Shown in pieces: positions 8,398 to 16,697 of a stretch of 64,000 bases of DNA (positions are counted from its first letter, which is position 1; every line of letters starts with the position of its first letter). The notes under the pieces are model-generated. The model saw only the letters and a program-made list of their open reading frames with translations, was not told the origin of the DNA and made no database searches. Where the stretch lies: assembly GCF_003350505.1 (NCBI RefSeq), contig NZ_QQAY01000001.1:310001-374000 (forward strand). The letters are read 5' to 3'. Source of the DNA: Falsibacillus pallidus (GTDB lineage Bacteria > Bacillota > Bacilli > Bacillales > DSM-25281). Made by a program: the position numbers and the translations under genes.

Positions 8398-9726
8398 ATG
8401 AAAACAAACTCTTTTTGGACAAGCTTTAAAAAGAACTTTTGGTTCAAACCAACCGTTTATACATTAGTTGCCGTCATTTTAGCTTACGGCACCTATCTAA
8501 TCGATGCTTTATACGCAAATGGCAAGTCAAAAGTCATCCCTTCTATCTTTCTGACGGATTTCGACTTGGCCAGTACGATCATCAGTACGATTTCGTCATC
8601 GATCTTAACGATGACTACCATTACTTTCTCATCCATCCTGGTCGTGTTGACGACGTTTTTATCACAATATACCCCGCGGTCTGTTCAGAACCTTATTAAT
8701 GACACACCTACACAGCGGGTGTTAGCTGCTTTTGCATCTAGCTATGTTTATACTTTGATCCTTCTTCTTCTACTTAAAGGCGGGAAAAAACAGGAGTTTT
8801 ATTTATCTCCATCGTTTGCGGTCATTGCCGCCATCATCTGCGTATTTGTATTCGTCTACTTTGTTCATCATGTGGCGAACTGGGTGAAAGTGAGCAATCT
8901 CATTCATCAAATCACCCAAAAAACAAGCGAGAGGATACGCACCTCCCTGCCCATAAAAGAAAACCAAAAAGGATCCGATGATCATAGTGATCGCATGGAC
9001 AGGTTCACATATATTCTCCACTCTTTAAAAGGAGGATTTATTCAAAGGATCGACAGGGATGCAATCATCAATCAAGCAGATAATGATCAGGCATCGGTCA
9101 AAATCCTTTACACAACGGGTCAATATGTACTGAAAGGCACCCCGATTATCGCTGCCAATAGTGAAATCAATAAAGAAAAGTACCTGGGCTTCATCAAATT
9201 GGGACCTGATAAAGAACCGATTGAAGATATTGATCTCGGTATCCGCAAACTTGCCGAAATCGCTATGAGGGCGATTTCTCCAGCGATCAATGATCCGAAT
9301 ACAGCTATAGACTGCATAGAACAAATGGGACTGATTTTATCCAAGCTTTCAAATCATTCACTTCCGGGTGACTATTTTTATAAAAATGGCCAATTACGCC
9401 TTATCCTTAAACAGCCTGATTTCAACGAATATTTATATAAGAGCTTTTACCAAATCCGCCATTATGGCAAGAATGATATTTCTGTTATCACTGAAATCAT
9501 AAAAGCGCTCCATAAAATTGTACTGAACGGATCTCCTAGCATTAAGGAAACCATATGGGAGTTCAAAGACTATATTCTAAATGGCGTAAACTACGAGGCA
9601 TTGCTTCCCCTCGATATTGATTACCTGTTGGAGCATGTAAACCGATTGGCTGAAGAATGCAGTAAACCTAAGTTGGCATTAGATGGATTTAGTAAAAAAT
9701 ATATAAAAAACGGCCAGCCTCATTAA
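8398..9726 (+). CDS. DUF2254 membrane protein
   Basis: 442 residues. Four hydrophobic helices occur in the first ~170 residues. The DUF2254 signature TMTTITFSSILVVLTTFLSQYTPR is followed by a cytoplasmic domain containing ISPAINDPNTAIDC. Function unknown. An AGGAGG ribosome site lies 5 bases before the ATG. The last codons share sequence with the terminator of the convergent small gene at 9744. Confidence 0.9.
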   Translation: MKTNSFWTSFKKNFWFKPTVYTLVAVILAYGTYLIDALYANGKSKVIPSIFLTDFDLASTIISTISSSILTMTTITFSSILVVLTTFLSQYTPRSVQNLINDTPTQRVLAAFASSYVYTLILLLLLKGGKKQEFYLSPSFAVIAAIICVFVFVYFVHHVANWVKVSNLIHQITQKTSERIRTSLPIKENQKGSDDHSDRMDRFTYILHSLKGGFIQRIDRDAIINQADNDQASVKILYTTGQYVLKGTPIIAANSEINKEKYLGFIKLGPDKEPIEDIDLGIRKLAEIAMRAISPAINDPNTAIDCIEQMGLILSKLSNHSLPGDYFYKNGQLRLILKQPDFNEYLYKSFYQIRHYGKNDISVITEIIKALHKIVLNGSPSIKETIWEFKDYILNGVNYEALLPLDIDYLLEHVNRLAEECSKPKLALDGFSKKYIKNGQPH

Positions 9727-9738
9727 GTAAAGCTGGCC
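9704..9738 (-). terminator. Terminator of the 38-aa gene, reaching into the DUF2254 coding end
   Basis: GGCCAGC (9712-9718) pairs with GCTGGCC (9732-9738), with a U-run on the minus strand (9705-9710). One arm lies inside the last codons of the convergent DUF2254 gene. Confidence 0.8.
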
Positions 9739-9743
9739 ACACT

Positions 9744-9860
9744 TTATTTATCCTTGGCATCTTCAAACAATTCTTTTTTAGTTGAAACTTTCCCATGAGG
9801 ATGCTGGCTGTTCTTTCGTACATTCCATTGTCTTTCTTTCTCTTGTTTGGACTTTGTCAT
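9744..9860 (-). CDS. DUF6254-like small protein, 38 aa
   Basis: 38-residue, highly charged protein: starts MTKSKQEKERQWNVRKNSQH, then PHGKVSTKKELFEDAKDK. This matches my recollection of the short DUF6254 family in Bacillus. GAGGTGA precedes the ATG by 6 bases and a strong terminator follows. Function unknown. Confidence 0.7.
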   Translation of the reverse strand: MTKSKQEKERQWNVRKNSQHPHGKVSTKKELFEDAKDK

Positions 9861-10128
9861 GATTTCACCTCAATATAAATTCATTTAAGGATTTTTATTT
9901 TGAACAAAAGACTTAAGTCTTACTCTCTTTAAAATAAAAAGGGGAAAATACCCATTTTCCTCTTAGAATTCCTTCATAATCTTTAGTTAAATTGAAAAAA
10001 ATTAGGACAGTTTGATTATTTTTCTAAAATTGCAACCAAACATCCAAAATTTCGTCTACAATAATAGAAAGAGACCGCATAGAGGAATCCATCTTCAAAA
10101 GCGGAATATTAAAAAGGGGCTGATGAAC

Positions 10129-10770
10129 TTGAATAAATGGGGAAAAGCAATTCTGCCAAGTTTAGTTGGAGTATTATTGCTTGCAGGCTGCGGAACTGCA
10201 GAACAATCGGATGACAAAGTGAGTGGTGGAAAGACAACCAATCAAACCCCAAAAACTGTACAGACCGAAAATACCGATAAATCATCGGGCGATTCTGCCA
10301 CTGAACAAAAAAATGAGCAGCTGCTTACTTACACTGTGAATGGAGAACAGAAGGAAGAAAGCGCGAAGCTTGTAAATAGCGATAACCAAGGATACTCCAT
10401 GTATGTTTTGCCTGATTTCGAATTAACGGCAGAAGAACCGAATAAAGATATGCTTTTCTTAAAAGATAACGATAAGATTTCCATGAGAATAGAAATCCTG
10501 CCAGCTGATTCGGATATGGAACAATTAAAAGAGAACACAAAAGCACAGCTTGGAGCTGTCAACAGTGATATTAAAGAACTTCAAGCGTCCAACGATCAGC
10601 AGTGGCTTTCAGATGCATCCATCATGCAGGCTGAAAATACGTCAGATCAAGTTACCGCCTATATCGTAAAAAAGGAAGACAATATCGTAAAGATGACTAT
10701 CTTCTCTAAAAAAGATGCAGATTATAATGACGCATTTGTAAAAATGGCAGAAACAATCAAAAAGAATTAA
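10129..10770 (+). CDS. Putative lipoprotein
   Basis: About 213 residues. A signal peptide with lipobox LLAGC marks membrane-anchored lipoprotein export. A Gln/Ser/Thr-rich linker follows, then a globular domain (about 70-213) with no motif I recognise. TTG at 10129 has AAGGGG 9 bases upstream. ATG at 10123 is in frame but only 3 bases from the same site, so the TTG is preferred. Monocistronic with a strong terminator. Possibly related to small Bacillus surface lipoproteins of unknown function. Confidence 0.8.
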   Translation: MNKWGKAILPSLVGVLLLAGCGTAEQSDDKVSGGKTTNQTPKTVQTENTDKSSGDSATEQKNEQLLTYTVNGEQKEESAKLVNSDNQGYSMYVLPDFELTAEEPNKDMLFLKDNDKISMRIEILPADSDMEQLKENTKAQLGAVNSDIKELQASNDQQWLSDASIMQAENTSDQVTAYIVKKEDNIVKMTIFSKKDADYNDAFVKMAETIKKN

Positions 10771-10814
10771 TGACAGTGTCCTAAAGGCAGAACTCCTCAG
10801 GCACAGCACGTTTA

Positions 10815-10848
10815 AGAGTGAAAGGGATCAGCACCCTTTCACTCTTTA
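10815..10848 (+). terminator. Terminator of the lipoprotein gene
   Basis: AGAGTGAAAGGG and CCCTTTCACTCT form a 12-bp stem followed by a T-rich tail. It overlaps the stop codon of the convergent ykvI-like gene. Confidence 0.9.
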
Positions 10849-11879
10849 TTTTTATGCGGCTTCATCCACAATAGAATGATAAAAACCAAACTGATATATC
10901 CAAATATCGGATACAAGTAAGAAAGCAAGGTCCCGTAATTAATCACCCCAAAAGAAAATGCTCCGGCGATGATCAGCGCATACAGCCAAGCACTTTTAAA
11001 CGGCAAATACCCCCTTATCTGCTTTTCCAGCCCATAAATATTTCCGATGACGGAACTGAAGATTTCACCATAGATAATGAAAATATAAATAAAATATATC
11101 TCTGATGCCATTTTCTTCATGATGACTGCAATGGGAATTTCATAGGAGTCAACATTAGGGAGCATAACAAGAGTGGCATGGCTCGACAATAATATGACTG
11201 TCAATAAAAGACCGCCAATTATCCCGCCTCTCCTGACCACTTTCTTATTCTTAACTTCTGCTGCAACCGGCACCAATACTGCCTGAGCCAGTGCCAGGTT
11301 CAAAGCAGTGTATGAAAAAGGGGCAACAACCGATTTCCATCCATCCTCTGCATAAGGGATAGTCAACAATCCTTGCAGAAAGTGAGGGTGTTGAATCGAA
11401 TGCATCAATAAGTACAGGTTAAAAAAAATCATCATCGGAACAACAAAAGTGTTTACAGCAAAAAGCCCTTTCACACCAAGCATCATAACTATAAATGAAA
11501 GCACAGCAGTCAAAAGAACCCCTGCCATCTTTGGATAGCCAAGCTGCTCTTGAAAAATGGCTCCAGAGCCAGCGAGCATCACTGCGCAGACCCCTAAAAG
11601 CATGATCATCATTAAAATATTCATGCCTTTTGAAAAATACTTCCCGAATAAGTATGTATTAAGTTCTTCATACGATTGAGCACCGATATCTATAGATTTT
11701 TCCATCAGCTTTGTTCCAAGGGCAACAAATAAGTATCCTCCCATTAAAATTCCTATAAGCCCAATGAAACCAAATCGGGAAAAAAACTCAACAATTTCCT
11801 TCCCTGTAGCAAAACCTGCACCTACCACAGTACCTACATAAACAGCTGCTATTTGAAAGGATTGAATCCAATGCTTCAT
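10839..11879 (-). CDS. ykvI: YkvI-family membrane transporter
   Basis: 346 residues with about ten hydrophobic helices. The N-terminal VYVGTVVGAGFATGKEIVEFF is the unwound-helix glycine motif of the APC/LeuT-like COG3949 family to which B. subtilis YkvI belongs. Substrate unknown. The ribosome site GGAGGGGAGGAG precedes the ATG. It is divergent from clpE, the same arrangement as in B. subtilis. Confidence 0.88.
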   Translation of the reverse strand: MKHWIQSFQIAAVYVGTVVGAGFATGKEIVEFFSRFGFIGLIGILMGGYLFVALGTKLMEKSIDIGAQSYEELNTYLFGKYFSKGMNILMMIMLLGVCAVMLAGSGAIFQEQLGYPKMAGVLLTAVLSFIVMMLGVKGLFAVNTFVVPMMIFFNLYLLMHSIQHPHFLQGLLTIPYAEDGWKSVVAPFSYTALNLALAQAVLVPVAAEVKNKKVVRRGGIIGGLLLTVILLSSHATLVMLPNVDSYEIPIAVIMKKMASEIYFIYIFIIYGEIFSSVIGNIYGLEKQIRGYLPFKSAWLYALIIAGAFSFGVINYGTLLSYLYPIFGYISLVFIILLWMKPHKNKE

Positions 11880-11955
11880 AATTAAGCTCCTCCCCTCCTT
11901 TCATCCATATGTACAAGTTCTTCATTTAAGAATTGAAAAAAATAATTAAAAAGAC

Positions 11956-11984
11956 TTGAAAGTCAAAGAAGGTCAAATTATACT
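11956..11984 (+). promoter_or_regulatory. clpE promoter P1 (distal)
   Basis: TTGAAA (11956-11961), 17 bases, TATACT (11979-11984). A CtsR box lies between and over the elements. Confidence 0.8.
11961..11977 (+). promoter_or_regulatory. CtsR operator 1
   Basis: AGTCAAAGAAGGTCAAA, a near-perfect direct repeat of the CtsR heptamer, placed between the -35 and -10 of P1. Implies repression by CtsR under non-stress conditions. Confidence 0.9.
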
Positions 11985-11996
11985 GTAAATATCAAA

Positions 11997-12013
11997 GGTC
12001 AAACTTAGTCAAA
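11997..12013 (+). promoter_or_regulatory. CtsR operator 2
   Basis: GGTCAAACTTAGTCAAA, a CtsR box between promoters P1 and P2 of clpE. Confidence 0.85.
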
Positions 12014-12029
12014 AACCTAAGCACATTTC

Positions 12030-12058
12030 TTGAGTCCATAAGATCTTTGAATTATACT
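12030..12058 (+). promoter_or_regulatory. clpE promoter P2 (proximal)
   Basis: TTGAGT (12030-12035), 17 bases, TATACT (12053-12058), 62 bases before the clpE start. Confidence 0.8.
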
Positions 12059-12069
12059 CATAATCAATT

Positions 12070-12086
12070 AGTCAAAGTTAGTCAAA
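12070..12086 (+). promoter_or_regulatory. CtsR operator 3
   Basis: AGTCAAAGTTAGTCAAA just downstream of the P2 transcription start, with a further partial repeat (GTCAA) after it. Confidence 0.85.
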
Positions 12087-12120
12087 GTCAATTAATAGAT
12101 AAATATAGGAGGAATGTACA

Positions 12121-14262
12121 ATGCTATGTCAAAAATGTCACGAAGAACAAGCAACTGTTCAATTTAACGTTCAAATCAATGAACACAAAAAGCAGCTTCA
12201 CCTCTGTTCCTCTTGTTATAAAGAAGAACGTCAAAAAATAGGAAGCGGTTTTGGCAGTTCTCCGCTTTCCTTCGGCCAATTCCAAGGAATTGAAGGATTA
12301 AATGAATTTTTCAAACAACAACAACAAAAGCCAAATATGCAAGAGAGACAAGAGCAAACAAACTCAGGAAATGGATTCCTTGACCAATTTGGCAAGAATT
12401 TAACGTATTTAGCCAAAACAGGATTGATCGATCCAGTAATAGGCCGTGAAAAAGAAGTGAATCGAGTCATTGAAATCCTTAATCGCAGAAATAAAAACAA
12501 TCCGGTGCTCATCGGAGAGCCTGGTGTCGGGAAAACAGCAATTGCTGAAGGACTCGCATTAAAAATCTCAGAAAAAAAGGTTCCGCAAAAACTTCTTAAT
12601 AAGGAAGTATATTTGCTCGATGTGGCTTCATTAGTGGCCAACACAGGCATCCGCGGACAATTTGAAGAACGTATGAAACAGTTGATCCAAGAACTCCAGT
12701 CAAGAAAAAATGTCATCTTATTTATAGATGAAATCCATCTTCTTGTAGGAGCGGGCTCTGCTGAAGGATCAATGGATGCAGGTAATATCCTTAAGCCAGC
12801 TCTTGCACGCGGAGAACTTCAATTGATTGGTGCGACTACTTTAAATGAATATCGCCAAATTGAAAAAGATCCTGCGTTGGAACGCCGCTTCCAGCCGGTG
12901 CATGTACACGAACCATCCGTTGAAGAAGCCCTTGAGATCTTAAAGGGCATCCGGGAAAAATATGAGTCCTTCCATGGCGTAGAGTTTTCAGATGAGGTCC
13001 TAAAGGCATGTGTCAACTTATCACACCGATATATTCAAGACCGATTCTTACCGGATAAAGCAATTGATTTGATGGATGAAGCGGGATCCAAACTCAATTT
13101 AACCATTGAAGCACCAGACCGTATTGCTGCGGAAGAACGTCTTCGTGCCATAACTCTTGAGAAGGAAAAAGCACTGAAAGATGAAAACTACGAAATTGCC
13201 GCTGCCTTAAGGGATGAAGAAGAAAGAATCCATCAATCGCTTAGCTCAACAGAGGAATCGCCAAGCGAAAAGCCTGCTGTATCCATCCAGGATATTGAAA
13301 CAATCATAGAAATGAAGACCGGTATTCCAGTCGGAAAAATTCAATCTTCTGATCAAGAAAAGATGAAGAATTTAGCTGGTAATTTAGCCGAAAATGTCAT
13401 CGGCCAAAAAGAGGCAGTAGAAAAAGTGGCAAAAGCAATCCGCCGAAGCAGGGCAGGATTGAAATCTAAACACCGTCCAATAGGCTCCTTCCTATTCGTT
13501 GGGCCTACTGGAGTGGGAAAGACAGAATTAACGAAGACATTGGCTAAGGAATTATTCGGTACTGAGGATAGTATGATCAGATTCGATATGAGTGAATTCA
13601 TGGAGAAGCACAGCGTCTCTAAATTGATTGGTTCCCCTCCAGGATATGTTGGACACGAAGAAGCAGGACAGTTAACAGAAAAAGTACGCAGGAATCCTTA
13701 TTCCATCATACTTCTTGATGAAATTGAAAAGGCTCATCCAGATGTACAGCATATGTTCCTGCAAATCATGGAAGATGGCAGATTAACAGACAGCCAGGGC
13801 AGGACGGTCAGTTTTAAAGATTCCGTCATTATTATGACAAGCAACGCCGGTGCTGTAGAAAAAACGATCACGGTTGGCTTTGAGAAAAATAATGCACTAA
13901 AAGAAACCAGCATCCTCGATTCATTGGGAAGCTTCTTTAAACCGGAATTCTTAAATCGAATTGACAGCATCATTGAATTCAATGGATTAGAAAAAGAAGA
14001 TCTTCTTAAAATTGTCGATATCATGCTGGAGGAGCTATTGGAAACAGCCGAAGAACAAGGCATATCCTTTAAAGTGGAGCAGGAAGTGAAAGAAAAACTT
14101 GCAGAACTCGGCTACCACCCTTCCTTCGGTGCGCGTCCGCTTCGCAGGGTGATTCAAGAGCAGCTTGAAGATAAAATCGCAGATGTTATTCTAGACCACC
14201 CTGAAATCACAACCTTGTCAATATTCGTGGAAAATGACGAAATAAAAGTTCAATCATCATGA
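12121..14262 (+). CDS. clpE: ATP-dependent Clp protease ATP-binding subunit ClpE
   Basis: 713-residue Hsp100 unfoldase that partners with ClpP during heat and protein stress. An N-terminal zinc finger (Cys3, Cys6, Cys29, Cys32) and a Gln-rich linker distinguish ClpE from ClpC. AAA-1 has Walker A GEPGVGKTA. The middle region has a UVR-like segment (EKEKALKDENYEIAAALRDE). AAA-2 has Walker A GPTGVGKTE and the C-terminal SFGARPLRR motif. An AGGAGG ribosome site precedes the ATG. Three CtsR boxes and two promoters point to CtsR-controlled heat induction. Confidence 0.97.
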   Translation: MLCQKCHEEQATVQFNVQINEHKKQLHLCSSCYKEERQKIGSGFGSSPLSFGQFQGIEGLNEFFKQQQQKPNMQERQEQTNSGNGFLDQFGKNLTYLAKTGLIDPVIGREKEVNRVIEILNRRNKNNPVLIGEPGVGKTAIAEGLALKISEKKVPQKLLNKEVYLLDVASLVANTGIRGQFEERMKQLIQELQSRKNVILFIDEIHLLVGAGSAEGSMDAGNILKPALARGELQLIGATTLNEYRQIEKDPALERRFQPVHVHEPSVEEALEILKGIREKYESFHGVEFSDEVLKACVNLSHRYIQDRFLPDKAIDLMDEAGSKLNLTIEAPDRIAAEERLRAITLEKEKALKDENYEIAAALRDEEERIHQSLSSTEESPSEKPAVSIQDIETIIEMKTGIPVGKIQSSDQEKMKNLAGNLAENVIGQKEAVEKVAKAIRRSRAGLKSKHRPIGSFLFVGPTGVGKTELTKTLAKELFGTEDSMIRFDMSEFMEKHSVSKLIGSPPGYVGHEEAGQLTEKVRRNPYSIILLDEIEKAHPDVQHMFLQIMEDGRLTDSQGRTVSFKDSVIIMTSNAGAVEKTITVGFEKNNALKETSILDSLGSFFKPEFLNRIDSIIEFNGLEKEDLLKIVDIMLEELLETAEEQGISFKVEQEVKEKLAELGYHPSFGARPLRRVIQEQLEDKIADVILDHPEITTLSIFVENDEIKVQSS

Positions 14263-14268
14263 ATGGCA

Positions 14269-14299
14269 AAAGGCTGGTCCGTAATAGGCCAGCCTTTTT
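14269..14299 (+). terminator. Bidirectional terminator between clpE and the M3 peptidase
   Basis: AAGGCTGG..CC pairs with GG..CCAGCCTT, followed by TTTTT on the plus strand and TTTT on the minus strand. It serves both convergent genes. Confidence 0.85.
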
Positions 14300-14314
14300 C
14301 TTTATAGACAGTAT

Positions 14315-16009
14315 TTATAGTAGTTTATCATCCACTGAATTCAGCCATTCCTCAATCGTACCGATGACTGACTTGACGCAGCCATCCTGGAATGGGGAAA
14401 TTAATTTTGCTTCCTTCACAAGGCCTGTAAATGATTTGCTTCCACCTTGTTTGCAGAGGTGAACATAATCATTCCATGCATCATCAAATTGCTCCATCGA
14501 TTTCTTCCAGAATTGAAACGCACAGATTTGCGCTAGTGTGTAATCGATATAATAGAATGGAGAATTATAAATATGGCTTTGCTTCTGCCAGAATCCGCCA
14601 TTTTCCAGATATTCGATGCCGTCATAGTCTCGATGCGGCAAATATTTCTTTTCGATATCCTTCCATGCCTGCTTTCTGTCTGCTGGAGCTGCTTCAGGAT
14701 TCTCATAGACAAAATGCTGGAACTCATCGACTGCCACCCCGTATGGAAGGAACAGAAGCGCTTCACTTAAATGAGAGAATTTATATTTGTCCGTATCTTC
14801 TTGGAAGAATTTTTCCATCCACGGATAGGTGAAGAACTCCATGCTCATCGAATGAATTTCACATGCTTCGTAAGTCGGCCAATTATATTCAGGGATTTCA
14901 TGGTGCCTGCTTGAATAAACCTGGAATGCATGCCCTGCTTCATGGGTCAATACATCGATATCCCCGGATGTCCCATTAAAATTGGAGAAAATGAAGGGTG
15001 ATTTATGATTCTCAATATACGTGCAGTAGCCTCCACCCGCTTTTCCTTTTTTAGCAACGAGGTCCATTAAATCGTTGTCGATCATAAAATGGAAAAATTC
15101 TTTTGTTTCTTCAGAAAGCTCTTCATACATTCCCTTTCCATTCCCAATGATCCATTCAGGCGAGCCTTTTGGAACAGCATTTCCGGAAAGGAATTGGAAT
15201 CCTTCATCGTAAAATTTCAATGTGTCGACATTGATTCGTTCTTCCTGCCTTTTTCTAAGGGAGACAGCAAGGGGAACAATATATTCTTTCACTTGATCCC
15301 TGAATTTTTTAACCATTTCTGCATTGTAGTCTGTCCGGGCCATCCTGTAGTAGCCAAGCTCCACGAAATTTTTATATCCGAGAGTCTTGGCGATTTCATG
15401 TCTGACTTGAACGAGTTCATGATAGATTTCATCAAACTTTTCTTCATGTTCAGCAAAAAAGCCGTATTTTGCTTCAGTAGCTTTTTTTCTCATCCCGCGA
15501 TCTTTTGATTGGGAAAATGGCTCAAGCTGTGCCAGCGTCCGTTCTTCCCCTTCAAATTCGATTTTTGCCGATGCTGTAAGCTTTGTATATTCTGAGGAAA
15601 GCTTATTCTCCTTTTGCAATAGCGGAATAATGTCAGGAGAGAATGTCTTCAGCTGAGCATCTGCCAGGTCAAATAGCTGGCTTCCCCATTTTTGTTCAAG
15701 CTCCTCCCTGAACTTCGACTGAACTAGTGCTTCGTAGTACTCAGCTACGAAAGCTTCAAGTTTAGGAGCCAATTCATCCATATAATCCTGTTCTTCTTTG
15801 TAGAATTCATCGTTCGTATCGATTGTATGCCGGATATAACATAGGTTGAACATGGTCCCTACATCATTTCTGATATCATTGACAGCATTCATTGCTTCAC
15901 TCTGTTCTTCTACGGTCTGTGCTTCTTTGAAAGACTTGACCGCATCTTTGAATCTCGCTTCGATTTCATTGAAATCAGGTCTTTTATATGTATAATCTTT
16001 AAAGCTCAT
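14315..16009 (-). CDS. M3-family oligoendopeptidase (PepF-like)
   Basis: 564 residues, the usual length of M3 oligoendopeptidase F-type enzymes. The zinc motif HEAGH is at 356-360 in LTHEAGHAFQVYSS, and a downstream Glu (EACEIHSMSMEFF) supplies the third ligand. No signal peptide, so it cuts short peptides in the cytoplasm. No operon partner. Exact substrate range unknown. Confidence 0.93.
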   Translation of the reverse strand: MSFKDYTYKRPDFNEIEARFKDAVKSFKEAQTVEEQSEAMNAVNDIRNDVGTMFNLCYIRHTIDTNDEFYKEEQDYMDELAPKLEAFVAEYYEALVQSKFREELEQKWGSQLFDLADAQLKTFSPDIIPLLQKENKLSSEYTKLTASAKIEFEGEERTLAQLEPFSQSKDRGMRKKATEAKYGFFAEHEEKFDEIYHELVQVRHEIAKTLGYKNFVELGYYRMARTDYNAEMVKKFRDQVKEYIVPLAVSLRKRQEERINVDTLKFYDEGFQFLSGNAVPKGSPEWIIGNGKGMYEELSEETKEFFHFMIDNDLMDLVAKKGKAGGGYCTYIENHKSPFIFSNFNGTSGDIDVLTHEAGHAFQVYSSRHHEIPEYNWPTYEACEIHSMSMEFFTYPWMEKFFQEDTDKYKFSHLSEALLFLPYGVAVDEFQHFVYENPEAAPADRKQAWKDIEKKYLPHRDYDGIEYLENGGFWQKQSHIYNSPFYYIDYTLAQICAFQFWKKSMEQFDDAWNDYVHLCKQGGSKSFTGLVKEAKLISPFQDGCVKSVIGTIEEWLNSVDDKLL

Positions 16010-16108
16010 TAAAAAACACCCCTTAGCATTTATTATCAGAACCCTTGTTAGAGAATCCCAAAGTATGTTATTTCTACATTCGTGCAGGAACTTCCTTCAA
16101 AATCAAAA

Positions 16109-16153
16109 AAATCCCCATCCTGTGGATAAAATATCCGTCAGATTGGAGATTTT
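16109..16153 (-). terminator. Terminator of the MarR-family gene
   Basis: An interrupted stem (AAATCyCCA..GGATA against TATCC..GGGGATTT) is followed on the minus strand by a U-run near 16104-16110. Confidence 0.6.
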
Positions 16154-16156
16154 TCA

Positions 16157-16603
16157 TTAAAAATCTTTAATGGAAAGGCCTAATTTCTTTAACAATTCAA
16201 TTGATTGATTTTTTTCTTCGTCTGAGAGGACTGAAACCAGTTCATCGATTCTCTTCTCATGTTCCGGGAAGATGCTATGGATGAACTCTTTTCCTTGGTC
16301 AGTGATCTGGGCATAAGTCACACGCCTGTCATTCGGACATGCCACACGACGGATCAATTCCTTCTTCTCTAACTTATCCACCACGTACGTAATGCTTCCG
16401 CTTGCTAGAAGTATCTTTCCTCCAATTTGCTGCAAAGGCTGATCTCCCTTGTGATAAAGAAGTTCGAGCACAGCAAACTCTGTAGGATTAAGGCCATTTT
16501 TATAAATAAAATGATCGACTTGTTCATTCAATGCTTTATAAGCCCTGGAAAGGACGATAAAAAGCTTCAGGGATTTCTGTACATCATTTTCATTAGACAT
16601 CAT
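16157..16603 (-). CDS. mhqR: MarR-family repressor, MhqR-like
   Basis: 148 residues with a winged helix (NPTEFAVLELLYHKGDQPLQQIGGKILLASGSITYVVDKLEKKELI... wing CPNDRRVTYAQIT). In B. subtilis, mhqR (ykvE) lies between kinD and clpE, the same place as here. There it represses quinone-detoxification genes. The ATG at 16603 has AAAAGGAT 7 bases upstream. A strong promoter and a sequence resembling half of an MhqR box lie upstream, consistent with autoregulation. Orthology is inferred from synteny and size. Confidence 0.8.
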   Translation of the reverse strand: MMSNENDVQKSLKLFIVLSRAYKALNEQVDHFIYKNGLNPTEFAVLELLYHKGDQPLQQIGGKILLASGSITYVVDKLEKKELIRRVACPNDRRVTYAQITDQGKEFIHSIFPEHEKRIDELVSVLSDEEKNQSIELLKKLGLSIKDF

Positions 16604-16628
16604 TCATCATATCCTTTTAATCGAAAAA

Positions 16629-16646
16629 TATCTCAATTTCAAAATA
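16629..16646 (-). promoter_or_regulatory. Candidate MhqR-box-like operator
   Basis: TATCTCAATTTCAAAATA. The left half TATCTC fits the MhqR box I recall; the right half is degenerate. It sits directly downstream of the -10 of the gene's own promoter. Confidence 0.4.
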
Positions 16647-16676
16647 ATTATAATGGATTTTGAAGAACAATGTCAA
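16647..16676 (-). promoter_or_regulatory. SigA-type promoter of the MarR gene
   Basis: On the minus strand, TTGACA (16671-16676), 18 bases, TATAAT (16647-16652): consensus hexamers. Confidence 0.85.
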
Positions 16677-16697
16677 TAAACTCAGCCTTTACGCTCC

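Noticed and set aside
12047-12241. Plus-strand ORF overlapping the clpE leader
   Set aside because: It overlaps the CtsR operators and the clpE N-terminus in another frame and has no ribosome site. clpE has the strong one.
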